DNA of 64,000 nucleotides from Rhinopithecus roxellana (lineage: Eukaryota; Chordata; Mammalia; Primates; Cercopithecidae). The notes under the pieces are model-generated. The model did not search any database and had not been told where the DNA came from. It was given only the letters and a program-made list of their open reading frames with translations. Below are positions 34,852 to 46,560 of this stretch, piece by piece (within the stretch, counting starts at the first letter, position 1; each line of letters starts with the position of its first letter). Both the position numbers and the translations under genes were made by a program. Location: assembly GCF_007565055.1 (NCBI RefSeq), contig NC_044552.1, positions 150,989,859-151,053,858 on the forward strand. Direction: 5' to 3'.

Positions 34852-34931
34852 TTAGATTGGTGCAAACATAATTGAGTTTTTTGCTATTAAAAGTAATGGC
34901 AAAAACAACAATTAGATTTGCACCAACCTAA
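34852..34931. mobile_element. MADE1 (mariner MITE), full length
   Basis: An 80-bp near-palindrome starting TTAGATTGGTGCAAACATAA and ending ATTTGCACCAACCTAA, flanked by TA on both sides (34850-34851 and 34932-34933). Length and ends match the MADE1 consensus from the Hsmar1 family. MADE1 copies are the source of the primate miR-548 hairpins. Arms here are diverged, with several mismatches. Confidence 0.93.
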
Positions 34932-36018
34932 TACTATCATCTATGAATGCAGCACTTCATTCCTTTTCACCCTCACTTACTTTACTCACACACCAAGTCC
35001 ATTCTAATACTCTGATATTTAGTCAGCAAGCCCACGTTCAGTATAGTCAGACCCCAAATAATAACTAGTGCTGCCAGTCTCTGCCTCTTTACAGAGTGCT
35101 ATATTTGTGGAAAAGTGAAAATGCTAAGCAAAAACTAATAAGTTTCTTGGGTATCCTTGGGTGGTACAATAGATAAGAGAAGTAACTGTGGGCTTATCTG
35201 TTCCTTATTGATAAGGATTATCTGCTAATGGATGCTTTTGAATCTGCTAATGTAGGCCCACAGGTCAATCTAGGCTGGAGTTGGGGAGATATTACTGGCA
35301 TAATATAATAACAGGAATTTAGAGGTAGAAATTTCTCATATTTAGTTTCAGGTTGTCCTGGCCTTTGCTACAACATAGCCATCCCTCCACCATCCCCACA
35401 CATTAAGTAAAAGTCTATTGCATGATTGAGACATATGCTGGATGGGCTTTAGAGGAGTGAATTTCATAATCAGACACCTCGAGTGGGAAGAGGAGTGTGG
35501 CTTAGGGGCCATGAGTGATGCTAGAAACTGGGGAACAGCAGCACACAAGCAGCAGACACCAGATATCAGATATCCCCAAGCTCCAAGCTCCACACTAATG
35601 CGTGAGACCTCATTTCCCTAGAAATGTGTCTTTCCATGCTCCATATCCCAGTGGGTGCTTCTGAAGCTCTCCCAGTAAGTGTGAAGTTGGAGGGAGGTGT
35701 TCAGCTCTTCTTACACTGGCTCACTGGACTTTTTACCAACTGGGGTAATTTAGACATCTGTGTCCATGGAAAGGAAGACTGCTAGTCAAGGGGCAGCCTC
35801 TCAGACGTCACACTGGGCACTACAGTGATGCTTTCATTGCTGAGAAAACAGGATTAGAAAGTTGTGTTGTTTTGAAAAGACACACGTGGATCAGAGGGTG
35901 GGAAATAAATCCTCCAGTCGCAAAGGGGCCTGTGTTCTTGGAGTTGTTCCTGCAGATCCAGGCATCCAGAATTGAAATTCCTTACTATTAAGGAGAAGGC
36001 TGAACTCTGTCAAGTCTT
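34932..36018. other. Intergenic, nothing recognised
   Basis: Unassigned sequence without exon-like or repeat signals that I can support. Confidence 0.35.
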
Positions 36019-36143
36019 CCTTGGATTTTTTTTTTTTTTTTTTTTTTAGAGACAGGGTCTCACCTTGTTGTCCAGGTTGGTCTTGAACTCCTGAGTTCAA
36101 GTGATACTTCTGGGATTTCAGGTGTGAGCCACTGCACCCAGCC
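36019..36143 (-). mobile_element. Short internally deleted Alu
   Basis: Poly-T of about 22 then AGAGACAGGGTCTCACCTTG and, after only about 75 bp, TTCAGGTGTGAGCCACTGCA. The central part of the element is missing. Confidence 0.8.
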
Positions 36144-38059
36144 CTTCTTTGGATTTTTAAGCAACATATTTGATTATCTTATTCAAACCATTTACTGGAT
36201 GACTTGAAAAGATGCCAGCTTTCTGTGGGTCTGAGGACAAGATGAGAATTCCCAGAGTGGCCCAGGCCAGATAACCCTACTCCCAGGCTCCGAAGACCAG
36301 AGGTTCTGTGAGCCCCAAGTGGCTTCGGTGGATCAGGATCCCCGGAATGAGGCTGTGGGGCACTAGGGGGAAACTTCAAAAGTAGACTAAGGAGGCCCCA
36401 ATTGGGAAACCACAGAGCAGGTCCCTGGATCTGAGGGTCAAGCTCTTGTTGGTATTTATAGCCTGTCCACTGAAGACCAAACATGCATGAGCTGAGTTGC
36501 CGATCTTGCACAGCGTGACCAAGGTATTACATGACCCATGTGGTCTTAAAGTTGGGTACACTTAACCCCACTTCATCATCAATTAGGCAGCACATTCAGG
36601 CCTGGACCTGAGCAGGCCTGGAAGCATTGGTAAGTTGCATACACAGTTTGCTCACATTTCCAGCATGTTTAGCTCTATCTCAACCCAAGCCCATGGCTCC
36701 TTGGGCATTTTCTGTGCAAATTGATGAGGATGAGAAGACTTGGCCTCATAGAGCTCACAGTTCACTGTGCTGGCCCGAGTTGGAAGTGGACACGTGGACC
36801 AGTTCAGAGCATTCTGCAATAGAGGAGAAAGATCACCTCGGGGAGGATGAGCACACATGATGGTTGGTCTGCCAGGGCCTCCCGTGAGAACCTCAGTTCA
36901 TACCTGCTCAGGGTCAGTGGCTTCACCAGAGAGATGCTCAGGATGGGGAACGAGTGTCAGGGAGGTTGGAGAAGGGTGTGTGTGGATGGACTGCTGCTCT
37001 TCAAATGGGCCCAGCACAAAAAAATCATCCCATGCAATGTCCTCCAGGAGAGGCCCACTGCAAAATCACTGGAACAGCAGACTCTGCTCTGACCGTGCCA
37101 GCCGGCCCTTATTGCCAGCCATGCCATTGGGCAAGGCAGGGGACTCAGCCATGATCGGGCTTCCCTTCACCAACATTGATGAACACCTTTGCTCAACTTG
37201 CCGAACCTGAGCCCCCACTGTGGTACTGCAACGTGGGAAACACCAGACAGCTGCCTGGAGTCAGGTCGATTACATGGGCTTCTTCCAGCATGGAAGGGCA
37301 GATCTCTGCTCTCACTACAATAGACCCTTGATTCTGAGTTCGGATTTGCTTTTCCTGCCTGTTGTACCTCTGCTCATCTCAGCAGAGTCCCTGAATGCCA
37401 TGATGACTGTGATGATATCCCATTGAATGTAGCTTCCAAGAAATCCAGCTCCCTGTGAATGGGGCAAAGCTGTGTGGTGATAGCCAACAGGCTTATCCCA
37501 TCCTCACCAAATCCAAGTGACTGGCATTAAAGAATGTTGGAATCAACTATGGAAGACTTATTTATAGGATTAACTGGGGCACAGCACCTTGAAATTTTAT
37601 GATGCAGTCTGTATCACGTACAAATGCTCCAAGTCAATATCCATGGCTAAAATTCATGGTTCCAGGAACCAAAAGAGGGTAACTCTTCATGAAATTGCAT
37701 CTGCTAAAACATCCTCAAAATTGCTGTATCCCATTCCTGAATCTCCGAGGTCTCCAAGGCTTTAGTTCCCAAGGCAGAGTCCTTCCACCTGGAACACCAG
37801 CATGCTTCCAACAAGTCTGGAGCTGAGGCTGCCACTGAGGTGCTGACTAAGGCTGCCCACGCTGCTCTGCAAAGGTCCCGTGGAGGGTCACTCTGCAGGC
37901 TGAGGGACGTGCCCTTGGCTGCCCTGGAGAAAATCGGGTTTCTCTACAAAGTGGAGCCAGAAGCAATATGAGTAGACATTTTGGTGGGGAAGATCCCTGG
38001 AGGCGCTCCCGTGTGCAATGGAAAAGGTGACTGGAAGATGATCAGAACAGAATTACTAC
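36144..38059. other. Unassigned region with several medium open frames
   Basis: From about 36650 to 38060 there are overlapping plus-strand open frames of 60-117 codons broken by stops. The sequence reads rather like decayed coding or retroviral internal sequence (for example a frame containing SSYLLRVSGFTREMLRMGNE), but I recognise no family. I do not call a pseudogene. Confidence 0.2.
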
Positions 38060-38400
38060 GAGCTAAATGTGTCCCTCACCCAAAGGATGTCAAGGGCCTG
38101 ACCCCCAGTATCTGTCCCAGATGATCAGGTTAAAATGAGGTCATGAGTGTAGTCCTAATATCCAACAGGACCGGTATCCTTGAAAGAAAATAAAATTTGG
38201 ATACAGATACACAAACGCATATTTGGGGAAATCAGCGAGCTGCAAGCCTAGGAGAAGGGCCTGGAACAGATCCTTGCCTCGTGGCCTTAGCAGGAACAAG
38301 CCCTGCTGACATCTGGACCTCAGAGGCCTGGCCTCCAAAACTGAGATAATAAATGTCGGCTGCCTGAGCTGCCCAATCTGGGGTACACCGTTATGGCATT
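38060..38400 (+). repeat. Old LTR-like fossil, plus orientation
   Basis: GGTTAAAATGAGGTCATGAG, AGGGCCTGGAACAGATCCTT, GCCTCCAAAACTGAGATAAT and a terminal TACACCGTTATGGCATTT follow a common mammalian LTR-like repeat. Family uncertain. Confidence 0.55.
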
Positions 38401-38750
38401 TGTCTGTTCCGACCGCCATAACAAAGTACCTTTGACCATGTGGCTTACGAACAGCAGTTCAGCCTTCACAGTTCTGGGGCCTGGAAGTCCGAGATCAAGG
38501 TGCTGCAGATTGGGTGTTGGGTGAGGGCCACTTCCTGGTTTATAGATAGCACCTTCTCCCTGTGTCCGCACATGGCGGAAGGGATGAGCCGACTCTCTTG
38601 AGCCTCTTTTATAAAGGCCCCAATCCCATTCATGAGGCTCTGCCCAGATGACCTAATCACCGCCTGCACTTTCCACTTTCTAATACCATCACCTTGGGGG
38701 TGAGGGCTACAACATAAGAATTTTGGGGAACACATTCAGCCCACAGCACT
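38401..38750 (-). repeat. Old LTR-like fossil, minus orientation
   Basis: GCCATAACAAAGTACCTTTG, CAGTTCTGGGGCCTGGAAGT, ATGACCTAATCACCGCCTGC and ATTTTGGGGAACACATTCAG are the reverse complement of the same general kind of repeat. It abuts the plus-oriented copy tail to tail. Confidence 0.55.
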
Positions 38751-41194
38751 CACACAGACAGGACTTAGAGAACCAGAGAATGAAAGTTTGGCTCTCCACC
38801 CAGTAAAGAACCTTGACCTCCTGAGAGCCTGGTTGAGGGCAAGGGAAACAGAAACTCATCTACAACCACAGACACTTAGAGATACCCCACACTTCCTTGT
38901 TGGGAGTCAGAGCGCAGGTGTACCAGCCCTGAGTGTCCAAGCACAGCTCCTGTTTGGCAAATGGTGGTGGGGGGGCCTCACTCCTTCCCTTAGGGATGGA
39001 CTAAGGGACTGAGAAGGAGGGACAGTCATTTCAGCAAATTATTATGACAGAAAGTAAAAACACTCAGGTCCTCTTCCTGCCATACATTAGTAGCAGCACC
39101 CATTCACCTCCTCCAAGGCCACCCTAATATCACTGAGGCCAGACAACATGGTACTGCACCCCCTGCACAGATGGCTGCAACCCCCAACCTGGAACCTTCT
39201 CCTCCCACCACGTCCAACACTCTAGGGGAAACATTGCTCATTTGTGACTCCTCGTCCTCCCCAACGCTGACCTTGATATCAATGTTGACAGAAGATGTGA
39301 ACATAGTGCTGAGATATGCAGCGATGTGGACGAGGACAAAGTGCTGCCTTCACTCTCTCATCAGGTCACCGGTCTCAACTTCATGGCCCCAAAGCTTCAC
39401 TGAGAAATCCCTGGCATGCGGCTGATTGATTAACAGGAGAAAAGGTAAATGTATTTAATGTGTATACACAGGAGCCTTTAGAATGAAAACCCAAGGGTAC
39501 TGGGGAACTTGTCTATGTTTATGCTGAGGTTCAACAAACTATCAACAGCTGTGTAGAAGGGGAATTGGACAAAAAGAGCAGGATGGAATGCTGATGAACT
39601 GAGTGGGGAACCAGGGCCTGCTGGCCTGGAAGTACTGGAGAACGAATGCCTCACAAAGCAGCAGCCTCCACTTAATGTCTGATGGGCCTTTGGTGTATAA
39701 ATATCCCCACTCCCTCCCTTTGGGTGGGGAAAGTTCATGGTGCATGTTCTAACCTGGCTTGGCCAGAGTTCCCATGGGGAGTCAAGCCCAGGTATCCCCC
39801 CGGGAGCCTTCCTGGGCCATGCCACTTTCATCAGGGACCCTCCTTTCCCACCCTCACCCTCACTTTCCAGGACCTTGGTGATGCCTCCCAGGTAACACAC
39901 CCACACTCAAATGCAGGGGCTGCTTCCAGCAAACCCCAAACTAAGGCAGAACTTAGGAAACTTGTAAACGCTGTCTGTTCCATCCTGGGATCAACATATG
40001 CTTTTATTGTTCTAATAGTACGTTTTTTTCAATACACACACACATATTTTACAGGTAAGCCTTTTGTTTTGGTTTGTTGAAATACACATTGTAAATATGC
40101 CGGTGGGATGCTGGCAGAGTGAGCAAAAGAGCCGCTTGGAAATAAACTTTCTTTATATTTGCTGAAGAAACCAGTATTAGTACCAACATTCATTTATTGT
40201 GAAGGAATAAAATGCATCCAATTTTTCCCTCCTGTAGCCAAATGGAACTGTGCTGTAGAACTCAATTATTTTTAAATGAGAACTGTCCATCACCACTGAC
40301 ACTGGAATTGTAAAGACTTGAGAATGTGCTACATGAGAGGAATCTGGAGATTCAGTATGAACATGAACAATCAAGCCTTAGTCATTGTAATCATCATGGT
40401 AATTACTTCCTTTAATGCATATTACAATTTGATTATTTAGAAATATTACCTGCTGGTATCTATTATTATGCTTTGGACTGACATACTTATTAATCAAAAG
40501 CAAAGTTTTAATTATTAGAATGAAAAGTTTCAGTCTTTCATCCATTCCTGCCTCCACCTCTCCTGAGGAAGGGTGCCAAGGTGAAGCCTTACTTAAACTC
40601 TGACTAAGCTGGACATGGTCACTGTCATTCCCAAATATAATCCTATTATTTCTTGGGATTAAATTTCTAAGCATCTGTCACATGAAGACATTCAGACAGG
40701 GGCCACTCAGAGCTCAGAGTCAATTTTTCAGTGGTTTTTGCCTGTTTCTGTATGTTAGTGCTCCACAAAGAACAAATGATCAAATAAAATGAAAAGTTAA
40801 TAATTAAAAATCAATGAAAAGGGGATCTGGCCCCAAATATCTGATGTTAAAGAGACAAATGATAATAAAAATAAAATATTGATTCCACTGGTACACAATT
40901 CAATCACCAAACATATTTCAATGAACATAGTTCTGTCCTTTTCTTATGGAAAATATTCAAAACTCTTTAAAACAGGATCGTTTCTGGCAAACCTACCTTT
41001 CTGTGTTGCTCTTTTAGTGACTTTAAAACATTTTCCTACCATTATTATGTTTTACAACTCTACGTTTAAGGTAGGCAGAAAATATGAAAGAAGCTATTTG
41101 TGGCCAGTTTGCTTTTTACTATCTGAAGAGCACAGTTGGGAGGCTGAAGCAGCTCTAGCTTGGACGTTAATCTGCCATGCTGACTTCTAATTAA
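38751..41194. other. Intergenic, nothing firmly recognised
   Basis: Mixed sequence becoming AT-rich after 40000. The 142-codon minus frame at 39478-39906 and 132-codon plus frame at 39682-40080 overlap on opposite strands and lack domains. A GTGTATAAATATCC string lies near 39691 without an associated gene. Confidence 0.35.
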
Positions 41195-42385
41195 CCCCTG
41201 TTCCAGGAAGGCCTCTAAGATTTCTATTTTATTTACTGTTCCCTGGGTAAGGTCTTTTGCTTGCTTGGGTAAGATCTAAATCCTGCCTTTAGGTCAATAC
41301 AACTTTGACAATAACCCCTGCCTTTGGGCAGGTTCACATAGCACTCATGCCTTTCCCTGGGGATCTATTTCAATTGTCCTACACATCCCTTCCCTATGCG
41401 TAGAAGCCCTGGACCTGGGGGGGTCATAGCCCAGGGTGCTGCCATGTTGTTTCATGGCTACCCAAGACCATGGGTTCTGTTTGTAAGTCCCTATTAAATG
41501 TTTCTTCCTGAGAAACCAAATTTGTCAGCCTCCTTCTTTGACTTCTCGGCTTCCTTGGACTTTGGGGGTAGGTTTGCATAGGTGTGCCCACTGCAGAACA
41601 ATAATGGCAAGGATTCATTGACTTGAGGAGGCAAGAAGAATTGATACCTGCACAACGGCCCTGACAAATTTCATAGAGCACCCTTGACATAAGTAACTCC
41701 ATCTTAGAAAAACAATCCATCTTATACTTCAAAAGGAACCTCGTCACAGGGACCAGACGTTTGCCTCATCAATAAAGACTGCACTCAAGCACCAGATAAG
41801 GACCTTCCCAGGCACACTCTTCCACTATTGGTCTTCACAAAAGGACTCTATGGCCATAAAGAACCCAAAGAGAGCAGGACTTCACCAGCTGGAAACAGCA
41901 GTTTCAACAGACACCATCTTGCCGTCACTCATGATAAGCACCCAGCATCTGTCACCAAAGGCTCTGCCCACATCAAAGATTCTTTCTTGCACAACGCTGA
42001 TGCTGACAACCACTCATGCCAAGTCAGGACATTCTTTTTGTCCATGTCACTCTCCTTGAACTAGCTTGTTAACCCTTTTTCCTATCCTCTTTCTCTTGAT
42101 GTTAAATGTCACTTTGTTTATTGTGGAATGCTAAATCTATAACATCTATGTATTGATTAAGTATACTATGATGTACGGTTTGCAGTATTGACTGGCTTGT
42201 GGCTTGAGCCTGTGTGCCGGTGGCTCTGACAGCTGAGTGGATGGGAAGCACTAAGAATTGCCTGCTTGGGAGCTCCATGTAGCATATGGCTTTATGAGTA
42301 AAATAGCATCAATAAAAGTGTGACATAGTGGAATGACACAAAAGTGTGTAGACCTGGTTATCTCTGACCTTGTGCAGCCCACAAC
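41195..42385 (+). mobile_element. Possible ERV/LTR remnant
   Basis: The segment to about 41580 has LTR-like character: TGTAAGTCCCTATTAAATGT, TTCCTGAGAAACCAAATTTG and CTTCTTTGACTTCTCGGCTT resemble a retroviral poly(A)/R-U5 region. Following sequence (AGTAACTCCATCTTAGAAAA and onwards) could be related. No gag, pol or env frame is intact or recognisable, and nothing is restored here. Family not assigned. Confidence 0.35.
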
Positions 42386-44486
42386 ACACATCCACCATCT
42401 AATCAGAGATGCAGGCAGATTCAGGCCCCATTAACATCCTCCCTAGAAAAAGCATCCAATCTAGAATCACACATGTTTGTTTCTCAGAGTCTCTTTAGTC
42501 CCCTTCAAAATCAGTCTGTTTCCTCTTTCCTGGGAACCACAACCTTGGCACATGGGACAATGGCAGCGTGTAGGATGTTCCTCAATTTGGGTTTGTTTCA
42601 TGTTTCCTTATGACCAGACACAGGGCCAACATTTCTGACAGAAATCGCACAGAAGTGGCACTGAGCTCTCGCTATTGGTCCTATCAGGTGGTGCTCGGTT
42701 TCCACTTGTCCCGTTGGACTTGGATACCTGAATCTTCCCCCAGTCCAAACTCCCACACAGCATTTAGTCCCTAGAATTGAAATGTCTCCTGGGACCATGG
42801 CCTTCCGTTTCTGGGTTACTTTCTTGGACACATAAAAGCAAGAGAAGGGACTTTTATCCATGACCAGTTATTCTAGTTATTCCCAGTAAAAGTCATTACT
42901 TAAGACTTTCCTCCAAGCAGCCTGGAAACAAAGCCTGCTTTTCCTGTTCACAAATGCCTTCGTCTCTCTTTTTCTTGCAAGTCTCTCTATTCACCTCCTG
43001 GGGGGTTGTGGTTTTAACTCAACAAGCCCTAAGAGTGTTGGTTGTCACCAGCCAAGGGTGGAAGTAACTGCTGTCCCCCACTCTCCATATCCTTCTTCCC
43101 TGCAGCTCGGCCTCCTCCTCTTCCTCCTTCTTCCTCTTGCTCCTATTATATAAAAGGCAACTCAGTGTTGGCTGACACAATCACAAAAGATTAAAGATAA
43201 TGAATGCAACCACAAGGGAGTTCCCAGGACGTGAGGACTGTGGGTTGAACAGAGTCGACACCCATGACTGGAGTTCTAAGAGGAGCCACGGAAGACGGGC
43301 GTGCCAGGAGATGCACCCACAGCAGATGCTTTTGAGGGCTTTATCCCCAAGGGTGCCTGACACAGGGCAGCAGGGAGGGGAGCTAGGAGGTTCCCCGGAG
43401 AGTGAAGCGTGTTCGTGGAGGAACCCAGGGAGGAAAACTGCAGGGAGGCATGGGGAGCAGCGTGGAGGTGGCTCGGCAAGGTTCGTGCCTGGAGAGTGGA
43501 ATAAGGGTGTTAGACTTGGGCTTTAGAAAGCAGGTACTTTGACCTGGGGACAGGGGCACTTCCATCCTAAGAAACTTACTTCAAATTGTTAGAATAACGT
43601 GCCCCAGACGTCCACATCCAGATCGGTCCTGGGAAGCTTTCCCGGGCATTGAGGAGCAGGGCAGCAGGAGTAAGGTCCAGGGTGGAGCGAGCGCTGAAGG
43701 ATGCAGAGGTATTTGCCACACAGACGAGTGTCAGAGAGCGCTCCAGGCCTGAGGGACTGTGTGACTCAGCCTGAAGCCAGGGAACCAGGTGCAGGAGAGA
43801 GAGCAGGGCTCCCCGATTGTGACCTCCAGGCATCCACAGGACCCGACGTTTGTGCAGGGCACACTGGGGTTAGCGGGGGTGGTCTGGGGCACCTAGAAGA
43901 GGCTTAGTGGAAAAAAAATGTTGCATTCCTTTGTAGAGGAGGAAGAATTATATATGAGAAAAGTAAAACAGGAGGTATTAGGGAAGGTATTGAACTGAAT
44001 CAAACTTGCAAGTGGAATCTCTTTACTTGTTAAGGGGAAAACTGAGCCTGCATCCATGAACGTAGCTTTTTATATCTGGTGTTAGGCTGGGAGTGGCGCC
44101 GTGGAATCCCCTCGATGAAGACAGCTCCCGTCCACCTACCAGGGCCCTGTGTCCGGAGCGCTGGCTGCAGCACCCGGAAGGACCTGAGAAGGGGGAAAGG
44201 CACCCTTGGAGCCCGAGACGACAGCCGTCCTGAGCTCCAAAAGGAAAGCTGCGAAGAAACCCAGGCAGCCGTGACTCGACATCAGGAAACACTTCAGGCC
44301 ACGCTGTCTAATGAACACCCTGTGGGCATTTAGAAGTGAACGGGACAAGCACGTCCCATGCATCGGCCCCAGCCAGCCTTGGTTCGGTTCTGGCTGGGCC
44401 TTGAGCGCTGTGCTCCGGCAGCACCACCTCCTGCAGATCTGGACTTCAGCAAAGCCTCTCCCAGATTCCTTTAAAATCCCCTGAGA
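42386..44486. other. Intergenic, nothing recognised
   Basis: No repeat or exon seen. Between 43200 and 44350 the sequence is GC-richer, with overlapping frames on both strands and no domain; CpG density is not that of a CpG island. Confidence 0.35.
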
Positions 44487-44792
44487 GGCCAGGCCCAGTG
44501 GCTCACACCTGTAATCCCAGTACTTTGGGAGGTCGAGGCAGATGGATCACCTGAGGTCAGGAGTTCGAGACCAGCCTGGCCAACATGGCGAAACACCGTC
44601 TCTACTAAAAATACAAAAATCAGTCAGGTGCAGTGGTGGGCGCCTGTAATCCCAGCCACTCTGGAGTCTGAGGCAGGAGAATCGTTTGAACCCAGGAGGC
44701 AGAAGTTGCAGTAAGCTTAGATTGCACCATTGCACTCCAGCCCGAGTGACAAGAGTGAAACTCCATCTCAAAAAAAGTAGAAAATACATAAA
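44487..44792 (+). mobile_element. Alu with 15-bp target-site duplication
   Basis: TAAAATCCCCTGAGA occurs at 44472-44486 and again at 44793-44807, exactly flanking a full-length Alu ending in an A-rich tail. Confidence 0.93.
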
Positions 44793-45258
44793 TAAAATCC
44801 CCTGAGATAAAATGGCAAACGTAGGCCAAATGACACTGCTGCTTAGGTAGATTCCTTGCTGATTGAGTCACTTTGTACCACTAGGAATGGGAAGTGATTT
44901 TTTTCTGGTATGAAAATAATTGATTAATGAAATGCTACAGGATCACACCATTGGCCTTGTGCTGGTCAGAATTATTTTAAATCAATGAGTTGCATGAAAA
45001 AGGGAAAGCCGATTATCTAACCTGCTGAATTCTAAGATCTGTGACGGACAACAGATGCTACAGATAGTGCTCAAGATTCTATATTATCTCATGTGGTTGG
45101 AATTCTGAGCTGAAGACAATAAAATACGAAGATAAGGAAATTAGAATCACATAGGCTTCCAGGGCTCTGTCTGGAATGCTGCTGTCCAGCAGGGATATAA
45201 CATGAGCTACACATGTCATTTTAATTTTTTAGTAGCCACATTCAGAAAAGCAAACTGA

Positions 45259-45559
45259 GGCCTGGTTTAGTGGTTCATACCTATAATCCCAGTACTTTAG
45301 GAGGCCGAGGCAGGGGGATCACCTGAGGTCAGGAGTTCGAGACCAGCCTGATCAACATGGTGAAACTCCATCTCTACTAAAAATACAAAATTAGCTGGGC
45401 CTGGTGACGCATGTCTGTAATCCCGGCTATTAAGGAGGCTGAAGCAGGAGAACCTCTTGAACTCGGGAGGTGGAGGTTGCAGTGAGCTGAGATTGCTCCA
45501 CTGTACTCCATCCTGGGTAACAGAGCAAGACTCTTTCTCAAACAACAAACAAACAAAAC
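45259..45559 (+). mobile_element. Alu with 12-bp target-site duplication
   Basis: AAAGCAAACTGA occurs at 45247-45258 and 45560-45571. The tail is (CAAA)-rich. Confidence 0.92.
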
Positions 45560-45900
45560 AAAGCAAACTGAAAGTATTAATTTTCCAAATATTTTTATTT
45601 TAACTTGATATACCTAAAAGATAATACATTCAACATGTAATCAATAAAAATTATCAGTGAGATTGTTTAGATTTTTGTAGAAAGTCTTCAAAATCAGGTG
45701 TGTCGTTTATATTTATAACACATCTCAATTCAGACTAACATACTTCAAGCACTCTGTAGTCACACACGACTGGTGGTTACCATGTTGGATGGCACAGGTA
45801 GGGAAATTGGTATATGTAAAAGTGATCAGATGAAGGTCATAGGTCACAAGTCCGATATAAGTCACTGCCATAGATAATCCAGTCTTGGGCAGTGCTGGTA
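45560..45900. other. Intergenic, AT-rich, nothing recognised
   Basis: Begins with the duplicated Alu target site and continues as AT-rich sequence without a recognised feature. Confidence 0.35.
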
Positions 45901-46560
45901 GTAGGGTGTATCAATTATCTATTGCCAAAACAACACTGCCAGAGAAACAGCCCTAAAACCTCAGTGGCACACAGTGATAACCATTCAACATTGCCCACGA
46001 GTCTCCAGGGTGGTCCCAGGGCCTCTGTGACCCGGCCCAGCACACTCCCTGTCCAGTCAATCGGTCAGCCAGTGCAGGCAGGTCCAGAATGGCCTTAGCA
46101 GGAACAACTCTTGTGCCTCATGTGCTCTGTCACCCTCATGCAGGCTGGCCCCAGCCTGCTGTCATGATGGAAGCTGGTTTCCAGCAGAGACCTGGTGGCA
46201 CAGCCTGGAACTGGCACAGCCTCACTTTTCCCACATTCCATTGGCCAAAGCAAGTCTCAGGACAAGGCAGACTTGGTTGGGGAAGCAGACTCTCCACCTG
46301 TAATAGGAGCTGTGGACCACATCCCAGAGGATGGGAGTACCAGGAGCCTAATCATGGGGGCCATTGGCACCATCAATCCACCTCAACTGGGATTCCAGAT
46401 GTGGACAGCAAGGGGCCCACAGATTGCTATCCTCATCAGTCGAGAAATGCATCATTTCTTCCAGGCCTGGGCACCCTACCTTAGAAGTGATGTGAATTGC
46501 ATTCAGAAATGCAACCTGAACAGCCACACATTGGGGGCCACGCCCCTCCATAAAGAATTA
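45901..46560. repeat. Probable old interspersed repeat, family uncertain
   Basis: TATCAATTATCTATTGCCAA, CCTAAAACCTCAGTGGCACA and, later, CCCACATTCCATTGGCCAAA resemble a common mammalian LTR or DNA-element family. The 131-codon and 122-codon plus frames inside it are not gene-like. Confidence 0.4.

Noticed and set aside
39691..39705. TATAAATA box-like string
   Set aside because: No start-site evidence, exon or CpG-rich sequence follows in either direction; AT-rich matches are common.
43200..44350. Possible CpG island or promoter
   Set aside because: GC content is raised but CpG dinucleotides remain sparse and no exon or splice pattern accompanies it.
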